From Sepioteuthis lessoniana (lineage: Eukaryota; Mollusca; Cephalopoda; Myopsida; Loliginidae), in contig OY757911.1 of assembly GCA_963585895.1 (NCBI GenBank), positions 57,916,129 through 57,980,128 of the forward strand: a stretch of DNA of 64,000 bases, given 5' to 3'. The notes below the pieces were generated by a model. That model ran no database searches, was not told where the DNA came from, and saw only the letters and a list, made by a program, of their open reading frames with translations. Positions 55,132 to 64,000 of this stretch are shown piece after piece. The position numbers and the translations under genes are program-made. Each line of letters begins with the position of its first letter. The first letter of the stretch is position 1.

Positions 55132-55162
<31 letters not shown>
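55132..55162. repeat. (TA)n microsatellite
   Basis: Directly follows the ribozyme inverted repeat. Confidence 0.9.
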
Positions 55163-55163
<1 letters not shown>

Positions 55164-55164
55164 T

Positions 55165-55840
55165 CAAATAAAAATTGCTTTTAAAATCTTATTTTTTTAT
55201 AAAAAAAATGTTAAATAACAGATTATGATATTTTAAATTTTCAGATATTTTACAGATAGAAAGTCTGAGTGAGGAAGGAAAATTGCGTGTAAACGGCATC
55301 AGACTAACGACAAAGTGGCTACCTAATTTCAGAAAATGAAATTGCTAATTTATTGTATCCAAGTATATTTTTCTGATCTGAAGATCTTCCTTTGGTAACT
55401 GGAACTTGAAATACATTATTTGCTCTATTAACTGAGTTTTATATGCTAATTAGTGGTCTGAATTTTTGAGACGAAGCTTGTTGATTTTTATCATTCAGGT
55501 TTTTGGGACTATTATCTTCATCTTTATTGTTATATTCCGAACGTTTCGGCCGATATGTCCTTCGGACTTCTTCAGGTGTTCGTCGAACTTGGGAGCCTAC
55601 ACGGAACTTTGAACCCCGTCCTTTATTTAATCAACGGGCGTCACTAGTTCTGATTCCATTAACCATAAACGAGTATAAGTGCTAATTATTCCAGTATTGC
55701 TCCTCGCCTGCAGTCAGGATTGAACCAGCAATGATGATTGTCTCTTTTAGAAGCTTAGGACACACACCATAACGGTAATAGGTGTTAGTTGCCAAAAGGT
55801 ATACCTGCTTCATATATGAATTTACTCAGTTTGAAAAACG
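55165..55840. other. Mostly unclassified; a hammerhead-like remnant at 55543-55575 (minus)
   Basis: On the minus strand 'CTGAAGA' (55575-55569), a long insert with the hairpin 'GTCCGAAGGAC', and 'GAAAC' (55547-55543) resemble a hammerhead core. 'GAAC' and 'GTTC' could form stem I, but stem III and a cleavage triplet are missing. It looks like the end of a Penelope-like element. The remainder holds nothing I recognise. Confidence 0.3.
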
Positions 55841-55842
55841 GG

Positions 55843-56080
55843 TGTCCTCGTAGGGTGATGATTAAAGCGATGGACTGCAGAATCGTAGTAAGCGAGTTCG
55901 TACGCCAGTCGCGCTACCACATTCACTTTAAGGCAAATACTCTTGGAAAAGGTATGAAGCCCCTTATCCTCCCACCTATGAGTTATATAATACCCCGACT
56001 GTTCTTCTAGGAGAATTGCTTTGGCATTAAATAACCTACAAGCGTTGATATGGCATTAAACAAAGAAACCAAACCAAACC
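55843..56080 (+). repeat. SINE-C, full length
   Basis: Head 'gggtgatgattaaagcgatg', box B 'gcgagttcgtacgccagtcg', body 'ggtatgaagccccttatcc', tail 'ggcattaaataacctacaa' and the CCAAACC end. The closest copy in the window to the one at 4.5 kb. Confidence 0.75.
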
Positions 56081-56149
56081 AATCAGTTTGAAAACTAATA
56101 TATCGTGGATGTAAGTGAATTCTTAAAACCAGAATCCATGAATGTAGTC

Positions 56150-57200
56150 GTGGCCTCGTGATTTCCTATTTGGTATTTTCTTAAGGGTAGTCCTTATTGA
56201 GTCCAGTTGTATGTTCACCTTGGGGCCTTCTTCTAATTCTTTGTTCATGTTATTTATCCATTCAGTACTTCTTTTATGTTCTTTCGTTTCCATATTTTAC
56301 TTACATTATTTTTGTTTTGTTGACGTCCATTGTTGTCTCGTCCTGATTCACTCTCCACCAATTTTCTTTTGTTATTTTGGAAGGTCGTGTTTTAACAATA
56401 TTGATAGACCCTATCGAGGTACCTTCTGAATCTCCCTTCTTTCACCAATATCTTTTGATTTATTTCTTATTGTCATGTTTTCGCATTTATCTGCATTTCA
56501 CTATTAGGAATGCTGTCATTTCACTTGGTTTTTATGAGAATATTCTTCTTTATTAGTTTCGCTTGATGTCGCTTTCTTATTTGTCCTTCTATCCTTATTT
56601 CTCACCCAAATTATGTATTCCTTTTCGGGTTCCTTTAGATAATGTTTATTTTATCACTGACGAGTTTTTTTCCGTTCAGTTCTCTGATCTTGTTTGTTGG
56701 CATAAGTTTCAATAATTCATTTACTTTTACCGTCTCCACCTTGGCTTTTTTTCAGGTCTTGGTTTCGGAGGAATAGTTATTTCCAAGTCTTCCAGTCCCT
56801 GTACCAAACCATTGGGGACTGTACCGTGCGTACCAATTACAAGTGGCATCACCGTCACTTTCATTTTTTTCAGTTCTCTGGCAAGATTTGGGTACTTATC
56901 ACTATTTTTGCTTTTTACCCCGTGGTCAGCCGCGACGGTCAACTCCACCAAAGTTCACTACGGGTTTTCTTGTTTGTTTACTATCACTAGATCTGGTCGC
57001 CTGGCCGAGATTAGATGATCTGTTTGTATCTCAAGATCCCAGAGAATTTTGGGCGTCTCATTTTCTAAGACGGCTTCTGGATTGTGCATATACCATTTTT
57101 TCATAAAGTCAAATGCAAACTTCTTGCTCAATTCCCAGTGGATATTATTACTATTATTATTATTATTATTATTATTAATATTATTTACTCCTTTAGAGTT
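56150..57200 (-). mobile_element. R4/Dong-like LINE chimera with an internal (TTA)n run
   Basis: At 57120-56740 the minus strand encodes the endonuclease-like C-terminus: 'WYMHNPEAVLENETPKILWD', 'LISARRPDLVIVNKQ' (RPD), then 'DKYPNLARELKKMKVTV' and 'GTVPNGLVQGLEDLE'. Instead of the usual end it continues 'ITIPPKPRPEKKPRWRR', which belongs near the N-terminus of the family, and then 'QNNKRKLVE' (about 56380). A (TTA)n microsatellite at 57134-57180 sits inside the coding region. Confidence 0.6.
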
Positions 57201-57510
57201 TTTCATATCAGCGTTATCTAATGGTTTTTCACTGGTGTTTGAGTGACAGCAAGTTTCCTCAAGTCTCCAGGACTCTTCTCAGTATACTTGCCGTTCTCAA
57301 TTATGCTGTCGTTTGGATTGTCTCCACTCGTTCGCCAACTTCCAAGTCACCCAGGCCCTTTAATAATCCATTAGTTACTGTGCCAAAAGCACCAGTCACC
57401 ATTGTCGCCATCATGTTCCATAGTTTTTTCAGTTCTCTAGCAAGGTCGAGGTACTTATCCTTCTTTTCACATTCTTTCACTTTTATTCTGAGGTCAGCCG
57501 TGACAGTAGG
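57200..57510 (-). mobile_element. R4/Dong-like LINE C-terminal fragment
   Basis: Minus strand 57528-57301 includes 'VTADLRIKVKECEKKDKYLD', 'LARELKKLWNM', 'TGAFGTVTNGLLKGLGDLE' and 'VGERVETIQTTA', the standard end of the family. It lies directly behind the previous piece, and it is joined at about 57505 to an RTE fragment of opposite orientation. Confidence 0.65.
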
Positions 57511-58052
57511 AATAGGCGTCAATGTCAATGCACACAGGATGGAAAATATGTGTTTTATTCAAAGAGGTGACATCTCCATACTAAACGGTAGCGCTCTGAA
57601 ACTAGTAGATAAGTTCACCTACCTAGGAAGCAGTGTCTCATTAACCGAGACAAACATCAACACGCGACTAGCAAAGGAATGAACAGCTAACGATAGGCTA
57701 TCGGTCATATGGAAGTCAGAACTGACCGAAAAAATGAAACGCAGTTTTTTCCAAGCAGCGTTCGTGTCGATACTGCTGTATGGATGCACTACATGTACGC
57801 TAACTAAACGTATAGAGAAAAAAGCTTGATGGCAATTACACAAGAATGCTGCGAGCAATATTAAACAAGTCCTGGAGGCAGCACCCGTTTACATGGACGA
57901 GCAAAGTCAGGATGATCAGCAAGAACCTACATACAACAGTTCTGTGCCGATACAGGATATAGCCTGGAAGACCTACCGGAAGTGATGGACAATAGAGACA
58001 GGTCACAAGAGAGGGTCAGTGATATCCATGCTGATAGCGCGACATGAGGATT
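57505..58052 (+). mobile_element. RTE-type LINE 3' end
   Basis: Plus-strand coding remnants in order: 'NAHRMENMCFIQRGDISILN', 'LVDKFTYLGSSVSLTETNIN', 'KMKRSFFQAAFVSILLYGCT' and the C-terminal domain ('REDRSQERVSDI'-like end). A (ATG)n tail is not visible. It gives the uninterrupted sequence at the site where the 38.9-42.9-kb copy carries a mariner. Confidence 0.75.
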
Positions 58053-58054
58053 TT

Positions 58055-58680
58055 TAAATGACTAAGTTCTGGTGGTTTTTCTTCTTTTTTAAGTTTCCCT
58101 ACCTCTATTGTTTTACCTTTTTTGTCTGTTTCTTTTTGTTTGAGGTCGAAAATGTAAGCAAGTTTATTGCCTTCTTTACTGATCGAATATATTTTCTTTT
58201 GCTTCTCATGTGCATTTACTAACTGTTGCATTCACTCAATTACATTATCAAATGATTTCTTTAAACCTGTTACGGTTATTTTGTTGGTCAATTCTAGTTA
58301 GATTAAATAGTTTTATATCCTTAGTGTGTAGTTTTAGTTTTTATGGAGAGATTTATTAGTGCTATACAAAAATGAAGAGGTGGACGTGACTTTCTTTGGA
58401 ATATTTTATCATTGCTGTTATAATTATAAGATTCAAGCACGCCTTTTTCATGGATTAATCTGGGGTTAGTATGACACTTTCCCATTTAGTATTTTAAAAA
58501 TGTTATTAGAATTAAGGATATCTTTAAAATAGGTACGCTTTTTAAAGATTTCTTGAAGTCAATATAAGCCATATTTATATTTTTCTATTCGAGTCGACAA
58601 TTCTCCATGATCATCTTGTTTATGAGAAGTTCATCTTTGCTGCCATTTTTTTTTATCATTATATTACACTTTGCAAGTTT
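58055..58680 (-). mobile_element. R4/Dong-like LINE reverse transcriptase fragment
   Basis: The minus strand from 58650 reads, with several frame breaks, 'KDELLINKMIMENCRLE', 'KNINMAYIDFKKSL' (palm Asp region), 'HEKGVLESYN' and 'LHFCIALINLSI'. These follow the order of an RT of the R4/Dong-like group ('YIDFRKAFD...', '...FCIALIPLS'). The 5' part is missing. Confidence 0.5.
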
Positions 58681-58689
58681 TTTTTTTCA

Positions 58690-59640
58690 CACCAGCGTAA
58701 GCTGATGATCTTTTAATCAAGTCTGAGTGATTCCCTGCCTTTTTAGCTCACCAGGACTGTTCTCGGTTTTCTGGCCGATCTCAGTGATGCAGTAGTTTGG
58801 ATAGTCTCGGATTGTCCTCTGATTCCTAACTCCTCAAGTCTACTTGCCAAGCCTTTGAAGATCGTTCCAAGCGCACTAATTACAATTGTTATCACCATCA
58901 GCTTCACCTTCGATAGCTTTTTCTTTTCTTTTTTTTTTTTTTAGCTCTCTGGCATAATCTAAGAACTGTTCTCTTTATTTATTTCCTTTGATGTTCACTT
59001 TGTGGTCCGTTGTAAATACAAAGTCTACTATTTGGCAGATTCACTTTTTTTTCTAACGATTACTAGGTCTGGTCTTCTGGCCGGGATTAGGTGATCTGTT
59101 TGTATCTGAAAATCCCAGAGAACATTGTGCGTATCATTCTCAGGGACAGATTCTGGTTTGTGCATATAAAATTTGATCGTACGGTCAAATTTCATTTTCT
59201 TTTTCTTTTTTTTTTTTCTTGTACAATTCCCATTGGATCACTTTCCCCACCATTAATGTATAGTATGGAAGTCTTTTTGCGCTAATTTTATGTGTTCGCT
59301 TATTATTATTATTTCACAAATTTGAGAGTTTTACATCTAGTCTTATACTTTTTTGTGCTAATTTACTGACTTCGCTTATTATGTGATTGATCATTTCATC
59401 TCAATCACCACATAATTTACTTATGTTATTCTGTTGAATCTAGTATATTCTTGCATGTGGCGTTGCTTTGTACTGCTATCAGAAGAGATTCAGTTTCTGT
59501 CTTTAGGTTTCCCTTTCTTAGCCAGGTGGAAGTTTTATTGTGTGAGATTTCGCTTGTTTGTTGCTGGAAACGTCTTTAAAGTTGTTTTCTTAACATTTCT
59601 GTTTTTTGGTTATTTTTGTTCTGTTGAGGCTTGTGCTGTT
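58690..59640 (-). mobile_element. R4/Dong-like LINE C-terminal part
   Basis: Minus strand: 'RDETESLLIAVQSNA' near 59500, the degenerate knuckle region near 59370, then the RPD region ('LIPARRPDLVIV'-like, near 59080), 'ITIVISALGTIFKGLASRL' near 58860, and the end near 58690. Poly-T insertions at 58920-58942 and 59200-59216 break it. It lies 5' (on the minus strand) of an RT piece, the reverse of native order, so two copies are joined. Confidence 0.55.
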
Positions 59641-59644
59641 TGAA

Positions 59645-60340
59645 TTGTTTCAGGTGGTTTTATCCTCGCTTTTTTTTTTGTAGTCCTCGTCGTATCGATG
59701 TATCAACGCGATCCTGAAAGCGAGTCCTCTTCCTCCTTCTTTTCTAGACATATCCAGTCTGTTTACGTAACCTATGTTGTGTCAGCACTTATTATTATTG
59801 CTGTTGATGTTACTTCTACTGTTGATGCTGTTGTTAGATACAAACCATTACAAACGCTCTTTCTGACGAGAGCTAAGACTCATCAAATCTCAAGCTCGAA
59901 CATGCATCGGTCATGTAGAATATCTTGAACATGCAGAATATCTTGAAGTCAATTGTAAATAAAATATTTCTAATATTATTGATTATGACTGAAAATAAAG
60001 ACTCCTGTAACAATTAAAAATCTTCAATTAATTTGACAAAATTAAAGTCCAACTCTATAGGCATTAGTGATCCGGTCAGAATACTGCTTGTTCCACAGAA
60101 AAAGAAACTTATTAAAGAAAATCTTCAATGCATATTTACATATATCATCATCCTTAATAATGAACTCATTGCACTTTAATATCGTTAGTTTTCCGCGTAA
60201 AATATAATATAAGAAATAAAAAAAATATATGAATTTCCATTTTTTAAAAAAGAGTCAAAGTTTATGTACCAAGAAATATTAAATGGCCCGAGATCATAAC
60301 GCTTTGGAATCGAGCCATATACTTTTTCCTATAAGCAATA
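59645..60340. other. Unclassified DNA
   Basis: Nothing recognised; the open stretch at 59698-59928 has no identifiable domain. Confidence 0.3.
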
Positions 60341-60342
60341 AC

Positions 60343-60348
<6 letters not shown>

Positions 60349-60392
<44 letters not shown>

Positions 60393-60411
60393 TATATTTA
60401 TATATATTTTG
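60349..60411. repeat. (AT)n microsatellite
   Basis: AT run with a few CAT/TTA interruptions. It produces isoleucine/tyrosine open frames on both strands that are not genes. Confidence 0.95.
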
Positions 60412-60552
60412 AAAGTCACTCCCATGCCAAAAAGGATATTTCTCAGATACGAGCGACACAGTTTCTTTTGCATTTCATCTTTTTCACTAATCAAAGTTTC
60501 ATCTGTCATGTAAGTAAATTACTAATATATATATATATATGTATATATATAT

Positions 60553-60713
60553 CATCAACATCATGACGTAACGCCAGCACGAATATCCCTGACCCTCTCT
60601 CGCTACTCCTCCCAATCGTTCATTGCCTCTGGCAGGTCCTCAGGGTTACATCCCGTATCCTCACAGAGCTGCTGTGTGTATGTTCGAGCTGGCCGTCCTC
60701 CTTTTGCTCGGCC
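60553..60713 (-). mobile_element. RTE-type LINE extreme 3' end
   Basis: 'acgaatatccctgaccctct', 'ctcctcccaatcgttcattg' and 'ttcgagctggccgtcctcc', the reverse of the RTE C-terminus, with a degenerate (CAT)n tail at 60553. It runs straight into a (GTAT)n tract (60714-60752), as if the tract arose at its edge. Confidence 0.7.
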
Positions 60714-60754
60714 TTATGTATGTATGTATGTATGCATGTATGTATGTATGTATA

Positions 60755-61510
60755 AACCCGCATGGATAAACAGTCACACATAGTGAAACACAAACACATA
60801 GACTCACGCACTAATAAATGAACAAAAGCAAAATAGATTGATTGAATATTTGCAGTTTTAATTTAGATTTATGATCTTTTTTTTACTTAACTAGTCTCGC
60901 AAATCCGTCCCTGGGTTTATGCCTCAACTGGTGTCCAGTGTTGACGTTTTTCGTGTAAAGATAAATAATTTATTAAGCGTAATTTAGGCATCTGGTTAGA
61001 AGTATGAGGCACCGAACGGGAATCTTTATCACTGACAATGCTCTTTTAGCCTAGCTTTCAAATAATCACTCCACACAGGGTGCCTATGGAATGTAAAGTG
61101 CATACATCACTTAGAGACACTTGTGATTAATTACTAGTTCACTTTCATAGCTACTCAGGAACAGAAAGCTTAATCCACTTGGAAGAACACAAAGTTTTTC
61201 ACTGCCAATTACGAATTCATGTTGTTGTAATTAATTTACAATTTGAATTTAATCTTATTTTCAAAATGATGTGTCTAGATTTCTTTTTTATATTAATTTT
61301 ATTTTGTTTTGGTTCTTTCTTTGTTATTTTGTGAGATTTTTTTTTCCCAAAAAGAATACCGAATAAACATTTTTAAAAAAATAGACATTGTAGATTTTTA
61401 CATGATTATCAGCACTATCTCCTCAACTCACATTTTATTGACAAAATCTTTTTTTCTTTATAACAAATCCCGTCAGAATATAAATATTACATTTTCCTTT
61501 GTTATGCAGC
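60755..61510. other. Unclassified AT-rich DNA
   Basis: No coding signal or known repeat recognised. Confidence 0.35.
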
Positions 61511-61511
61511 T

Positions 61512-61569
61512 ATTACGCACACGCAAATACGCTCGTGCGCGCACACACACCCGCATTTATATATATATA

Positions 61570-61607
<38 letters not shown>

Positions 61608-61608
61608 G

Positions 61609-61681
<73 letters not shown>
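61512..61681. repeat. (CA)n(AT)n(GT)n microsatellite
   Basis: Long GT tract with one GTATAGATAT interruption near 61606. Confidence 0.95.
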
Positions 61682-61684
<3 letters not shown>

Positions 61685-61728
61685 AAACCGAAAGAAAATA
61701 ACCAAAGGGATGAATTTATTGCGAAAGA

Positions 61729-61775
61729 AAGTCACGCTATAACGTTTCAGTTTTAATAAACCATCATCAGGACTT
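61729..61775 (-). ncRNA. Degenerate hammerhead ribozyme (cleavage base missing)
   Basis: Minus strand: stem I 'AAGTC', core 'CTGATGA' (61770-61764), a stem II region of 15 bases in which 'GTTT' can pair with 'AAAC', core 'GAAA', stem III 'ACG' with 'CGT' around a 6-base loop, then directly 'GACTT', which pairs with 'AAGTC'. The base that should follow the stem III T (position 17, the cleaved one) is absent. This makes the copy predictably inactive while leaving all other parts. Confidence 0.6.
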
Positions 61776-61799
61776 AAATAATGATGATACCGACTGTTG

Positions 61800-62380
61800 T
61801 TTGATCAACTATTGTTGTTTCATAAAATACAGAACCAAAGGAGGAAATTATGTATAAAAAGAAAATAAGAACAAAACCGTTCAATCAATAAATCATCGTT
61901 CATACTGGGTGTTTCAATATACATGGGAAACATGTCACTGCAAATAACATTATTAATTATAATAATGTGTTATTTTTTTGTAACAGATTAGAAAATAATA
62001 TACGATAACAACTATTTTTCCTCGATCACAATGCATTCAACAAGGGAGGAAACGTATTTTGCTTCACTACTTATTTGAAGACAAAATCATTCAAAACTGT
62101 CTCAAAATAGCTGCAACCCATTAATATGATTATAGTTTTTTCTGAGATAAGAAACTCAAAAAATTGCATATACAGAAAGCAGATATAATAACAATTAAAC
62201 AACATTGATTTGATGTTTCTAGCTCAAAGCAGGCTTTTTTACAGGACGTGTTAAAAATGACTGCCATTGCACTTGTCTCTGTAATAAATCGTTACCATAT
62301 TAATGGTTTGTATCAATTTTTAAATACCCAAAAGAAAGTTTGCCCAAAGTTAACACTAATGGGAGATCATTAGCATGCAT
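61800..62380. other. Unclassified DNA
   Basis: No gene or repeat recognised. Position next to the hammerhead remnant suggests it could include element sequence. Confidence 0.3.
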
Positions 62381-62384
62381 TTAC

Positions 62385-62600
62385 CCAACCCCTCTACCAG
62401 GTGCAGGATGTGACTAAAGATCAAATTTAAGTGGAATACAATTGGTTTAAATTCTGAATTTTCATCCAGTCCTCTTCACTATTTACCGATTGTTTGAGAA
62501 AGGAGATATATATTCATGAATTTCCCAAGGATATTGGCCCCAAGTGAAACACAAGCAACCTTGTGTAGGATTTGAATTCAGTTACCGATTCTATTTCCAA
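62385..62600 (-). repeat. SINE-D
   Basis: The reverse complement has 'tcaaatcctacacaaggttg' (box B), the 'tgtgtttcacttggggcc' body and the 3' end 'ttagtcacatcctgcacc', in the SINE-D order. Confidence 0.55.
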
Positions 62601-62619
62601 CGACGAAGACCATTTCACT

Positions 62620-62624
<5 letters not shown>

Positions 62625-62681
<57 letters not shown>
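62625..62681. repeat. (CT)n microsatellite
   Basis: Uninterrupted CT run. Confidence 0.95.
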
Positions 62682-63002
62682 GCATCAGAAAAATAATTGC
62701 AGTACGTTCCTGCTAGTTACCAGCACAGCCCACAGAAATCAACAAGGAAGACAGGTAAGAAGTTACTGGAGAGGAAAGTTTGGGAAATAGGTCAAAACGT
62801 ATTTCTTATAAACGGCAGTAAGTGCAAAGGCAAAATGACTGGGACAAAACGAGCACAAATACACTCCAGATTTTCTTTTTCGATGCTAATGGTCTGTGAT
62901 GAATCTAAATATTTACATAAATACATTTCACATTTCTTTTATCAATTTTTAATATAATATCTAATTAGTATTGATTTTCTGAAACGTTTTCTATAATGCT
63001 TT

Positions 63003-63180
63003 GGTTTCTTTATCTACTGGCATATCAAAATTTGTGGGTTATTTAATGCTAAATGCATCCTAGTAAAAGAACAGTCGTTGTAGTATTTAACCCATAGATG
63101 GAGAAATAAGGCGGTTTATTCCTTTCTTCATTTTTTATTAGGCACTTGTGGGAAAGTGAACGTAATAGCGCGAATGGAGT
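63003..63180 (-). repeat. SINE-C, head truncated
   Basis: The reverse complement runs from 'cgcgctattacgttcacttt' to 'agcattaaataacccacaa' and an AAACC-like tail. Confidence 0.55.
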
Positions 63181-63207
63181 TCCAAATGCCATACCACACT
63201 CTACTTT

Positions 63208-63531
63208 TTAACAATTACACAGCAGGGTCTCTCTCTGGTAGATTTTTAACTGATTATCGTATGAACATGGTAAAACAAAAATCTTGTGTTCTGAGGAGGA
63301 GCTGGTAGGACTCAAGATGGTGGACAAATTACATTCTTCAAAGATGAGCACATTGTGTCCAAAAAGTCTCAAACTCGGATTATAAAGTTTTGCTGCGTTA
63401 AACTTGATGATGATACCATCGTGAGATTCTGGAGCTGATCGTGAATAATGACATTTTCGGAGATTATTTATAGGTAGGCTCTCCATCTTATCATATTTGT
63501 AGAAGAACAGTTGCGGTACTATCAAGCACAA
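63208..63531 (-). other. 107-codon open stretch between two SINE-C copies, function unknown
   Basis: Uninterrupted frame of mixed, protein-like composition ('RKCHYSRSAPESHDGIIIKF', 'CNLSTILSPTSSSSEHK'). No domain, signal or homologue is recognised and no splice context is evident. It may be chance. Confidence 0.15.
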
Positions 63532-63535
63532 AGTT

Positions 63536-63688
63536 GGGGGGGATAAGAAGGTTCAAACCTTTTTCGAGAGTATAAGTCCGAAATTGAATATAATAGCGCG
63601 ACTGAAGTTTGAACTCGCTTATTATGATGCCACAGTCAAGCACGTTAACCACTAAGCCACGAAGACCACACCCCTTAAATACGTTTTG
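63536..63688 (-). repeat. SINE-C head and middle
   Basis: The reverse complement starts 'gtcttcgtggcttagtggtt' (box A) with 'gcgagttcaaacttcagtcg' (box B) and stops after 'ggtttgaaccttcttatcc'. Confidence 0.55.
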
Positions 63689-63924
63689 TTAAATAATCTT
63701 TTGGGAATTCTATTTCTTGGTAGATGCCCTATATAATAAATATCACTATCATTTGTTCTGAAATTGAATTATCTGCATACATTTTATATACTAACATTAT
63801 TTTTAGGCTTTCCGGTCGTAGACGATTAATAATTGTTCAACATTTCACTTAAAGATGTGAACCGGTAAATACTTGCATAGACGATTTTACTTATAGCGGT
63901 GAAGGTTTCTTCTGAACCAGTCAC

Positions 63925-64000
63925 ACTTTTTGTTTTGTTTTGTTTTGGTTTGCTTTGCTTTCTTTGTTCAATAACATATCAATCTTCATACATTATTTAA
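63925..64000 (-). repeat. SINE-C tail, cut by the window edge
   Basis: 'tttgttcaataacatatcaa' and 'cattatttaa' are the reverse of the SINE-C 3' end. The rest lies beyond the window. Confidence 0.5.

Noticed and set aside
57221-57682. 153-codon plus-strand frame starting MVFHWCLSDS
   Set aside because: Its first half is antisense to an R4/Dong-like fragment and its second half is a sense RTE fragment. It is a chance fusion across a junction of two LINEs.

Overview
The window looks like gene-poor, AT-rich animal DNA, most likely from a mollusc and probably a cephalopod such as an octopus. That placement is an inference. It rests on dense (AT)n/(GT)n/(CT)n microsatellites, several tRNA-derived SINE families whose tails resemble octopus SINEs as I remember them, and LINE families typical of molluscs. 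I see no complete conventional protein-coding gene, rRNA gene or free-standing tRNA gene. One short stretch near 17.5 kb could be an exon of a fucosyltransferase-like gene, at low confidence.

Layout. 1-19 kb is a mosaic of SINEs (called here SINE-A, -B, -C and -D), a composite dispersed repeat ('repeat E', ~70-bp tandem units plus a ~250-bp core), RTE-type LINE 3' ends with (CAT)n tails, a Tc1/mariner-superfamily remnant (5.5-6.0 kb), and long stretches I cannot classify. 19.3-35.5 kb is a cluster of larger retroelements. First comes an open 276-codon C-terminal segment of a LINE with a CCHC plus restriction-like endonuclease signature (19.9-20.7 kb), then an RTE fragment. Next, in tandem on the minus strand, are two nearly full-length L1/Tx1-like LINEs (copy A 21.8-28.3 kb, copy B 28.3-35.2 kb) from clearly different families that share the same ~60-bp 3' terminus. 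A third copy of that terminus sits right behind B, which suggests a site-targeted or end-to-end array. Both LINEs have the same unusual layout: a CCHC ORF1, a second small ORF overlapping ORF1 in the +1 frame, then ORF2 (APE endonuclease, RT, Cys/His C-terminus). Both are dead, A mainly by indels and B by nonsense substitutions.

35.5-45.7 kb holds unclassified DNA, a candidate LTR, a decayed near-full-length RTE LINE (38.9-42.9 kb) with a mariner inserted in it, and a large repeat E block. 45.7-60 kb is dominated by decayed R4/Dong-like LINE pieces, several of them chimeric, and a solo LTR inside repeat E at 48.8-49.3 kb. 60-64 kb returns to SINEs and microsatellites.

The most notable small structure is at 54.99-55.13 kb. 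It is an inverted repeat whose two arms each encode a complete minimal type I hammerhead ribozyme core, one on each strand. A third hammerhead lacking the base at the cleavage position lies at 61.73-61.78 kb. These ribozymes are typical of Penelope-like elements and their derivatives. Nothing here forms an operon or pathway; the region is best read as a record of nested retroelement insertions.
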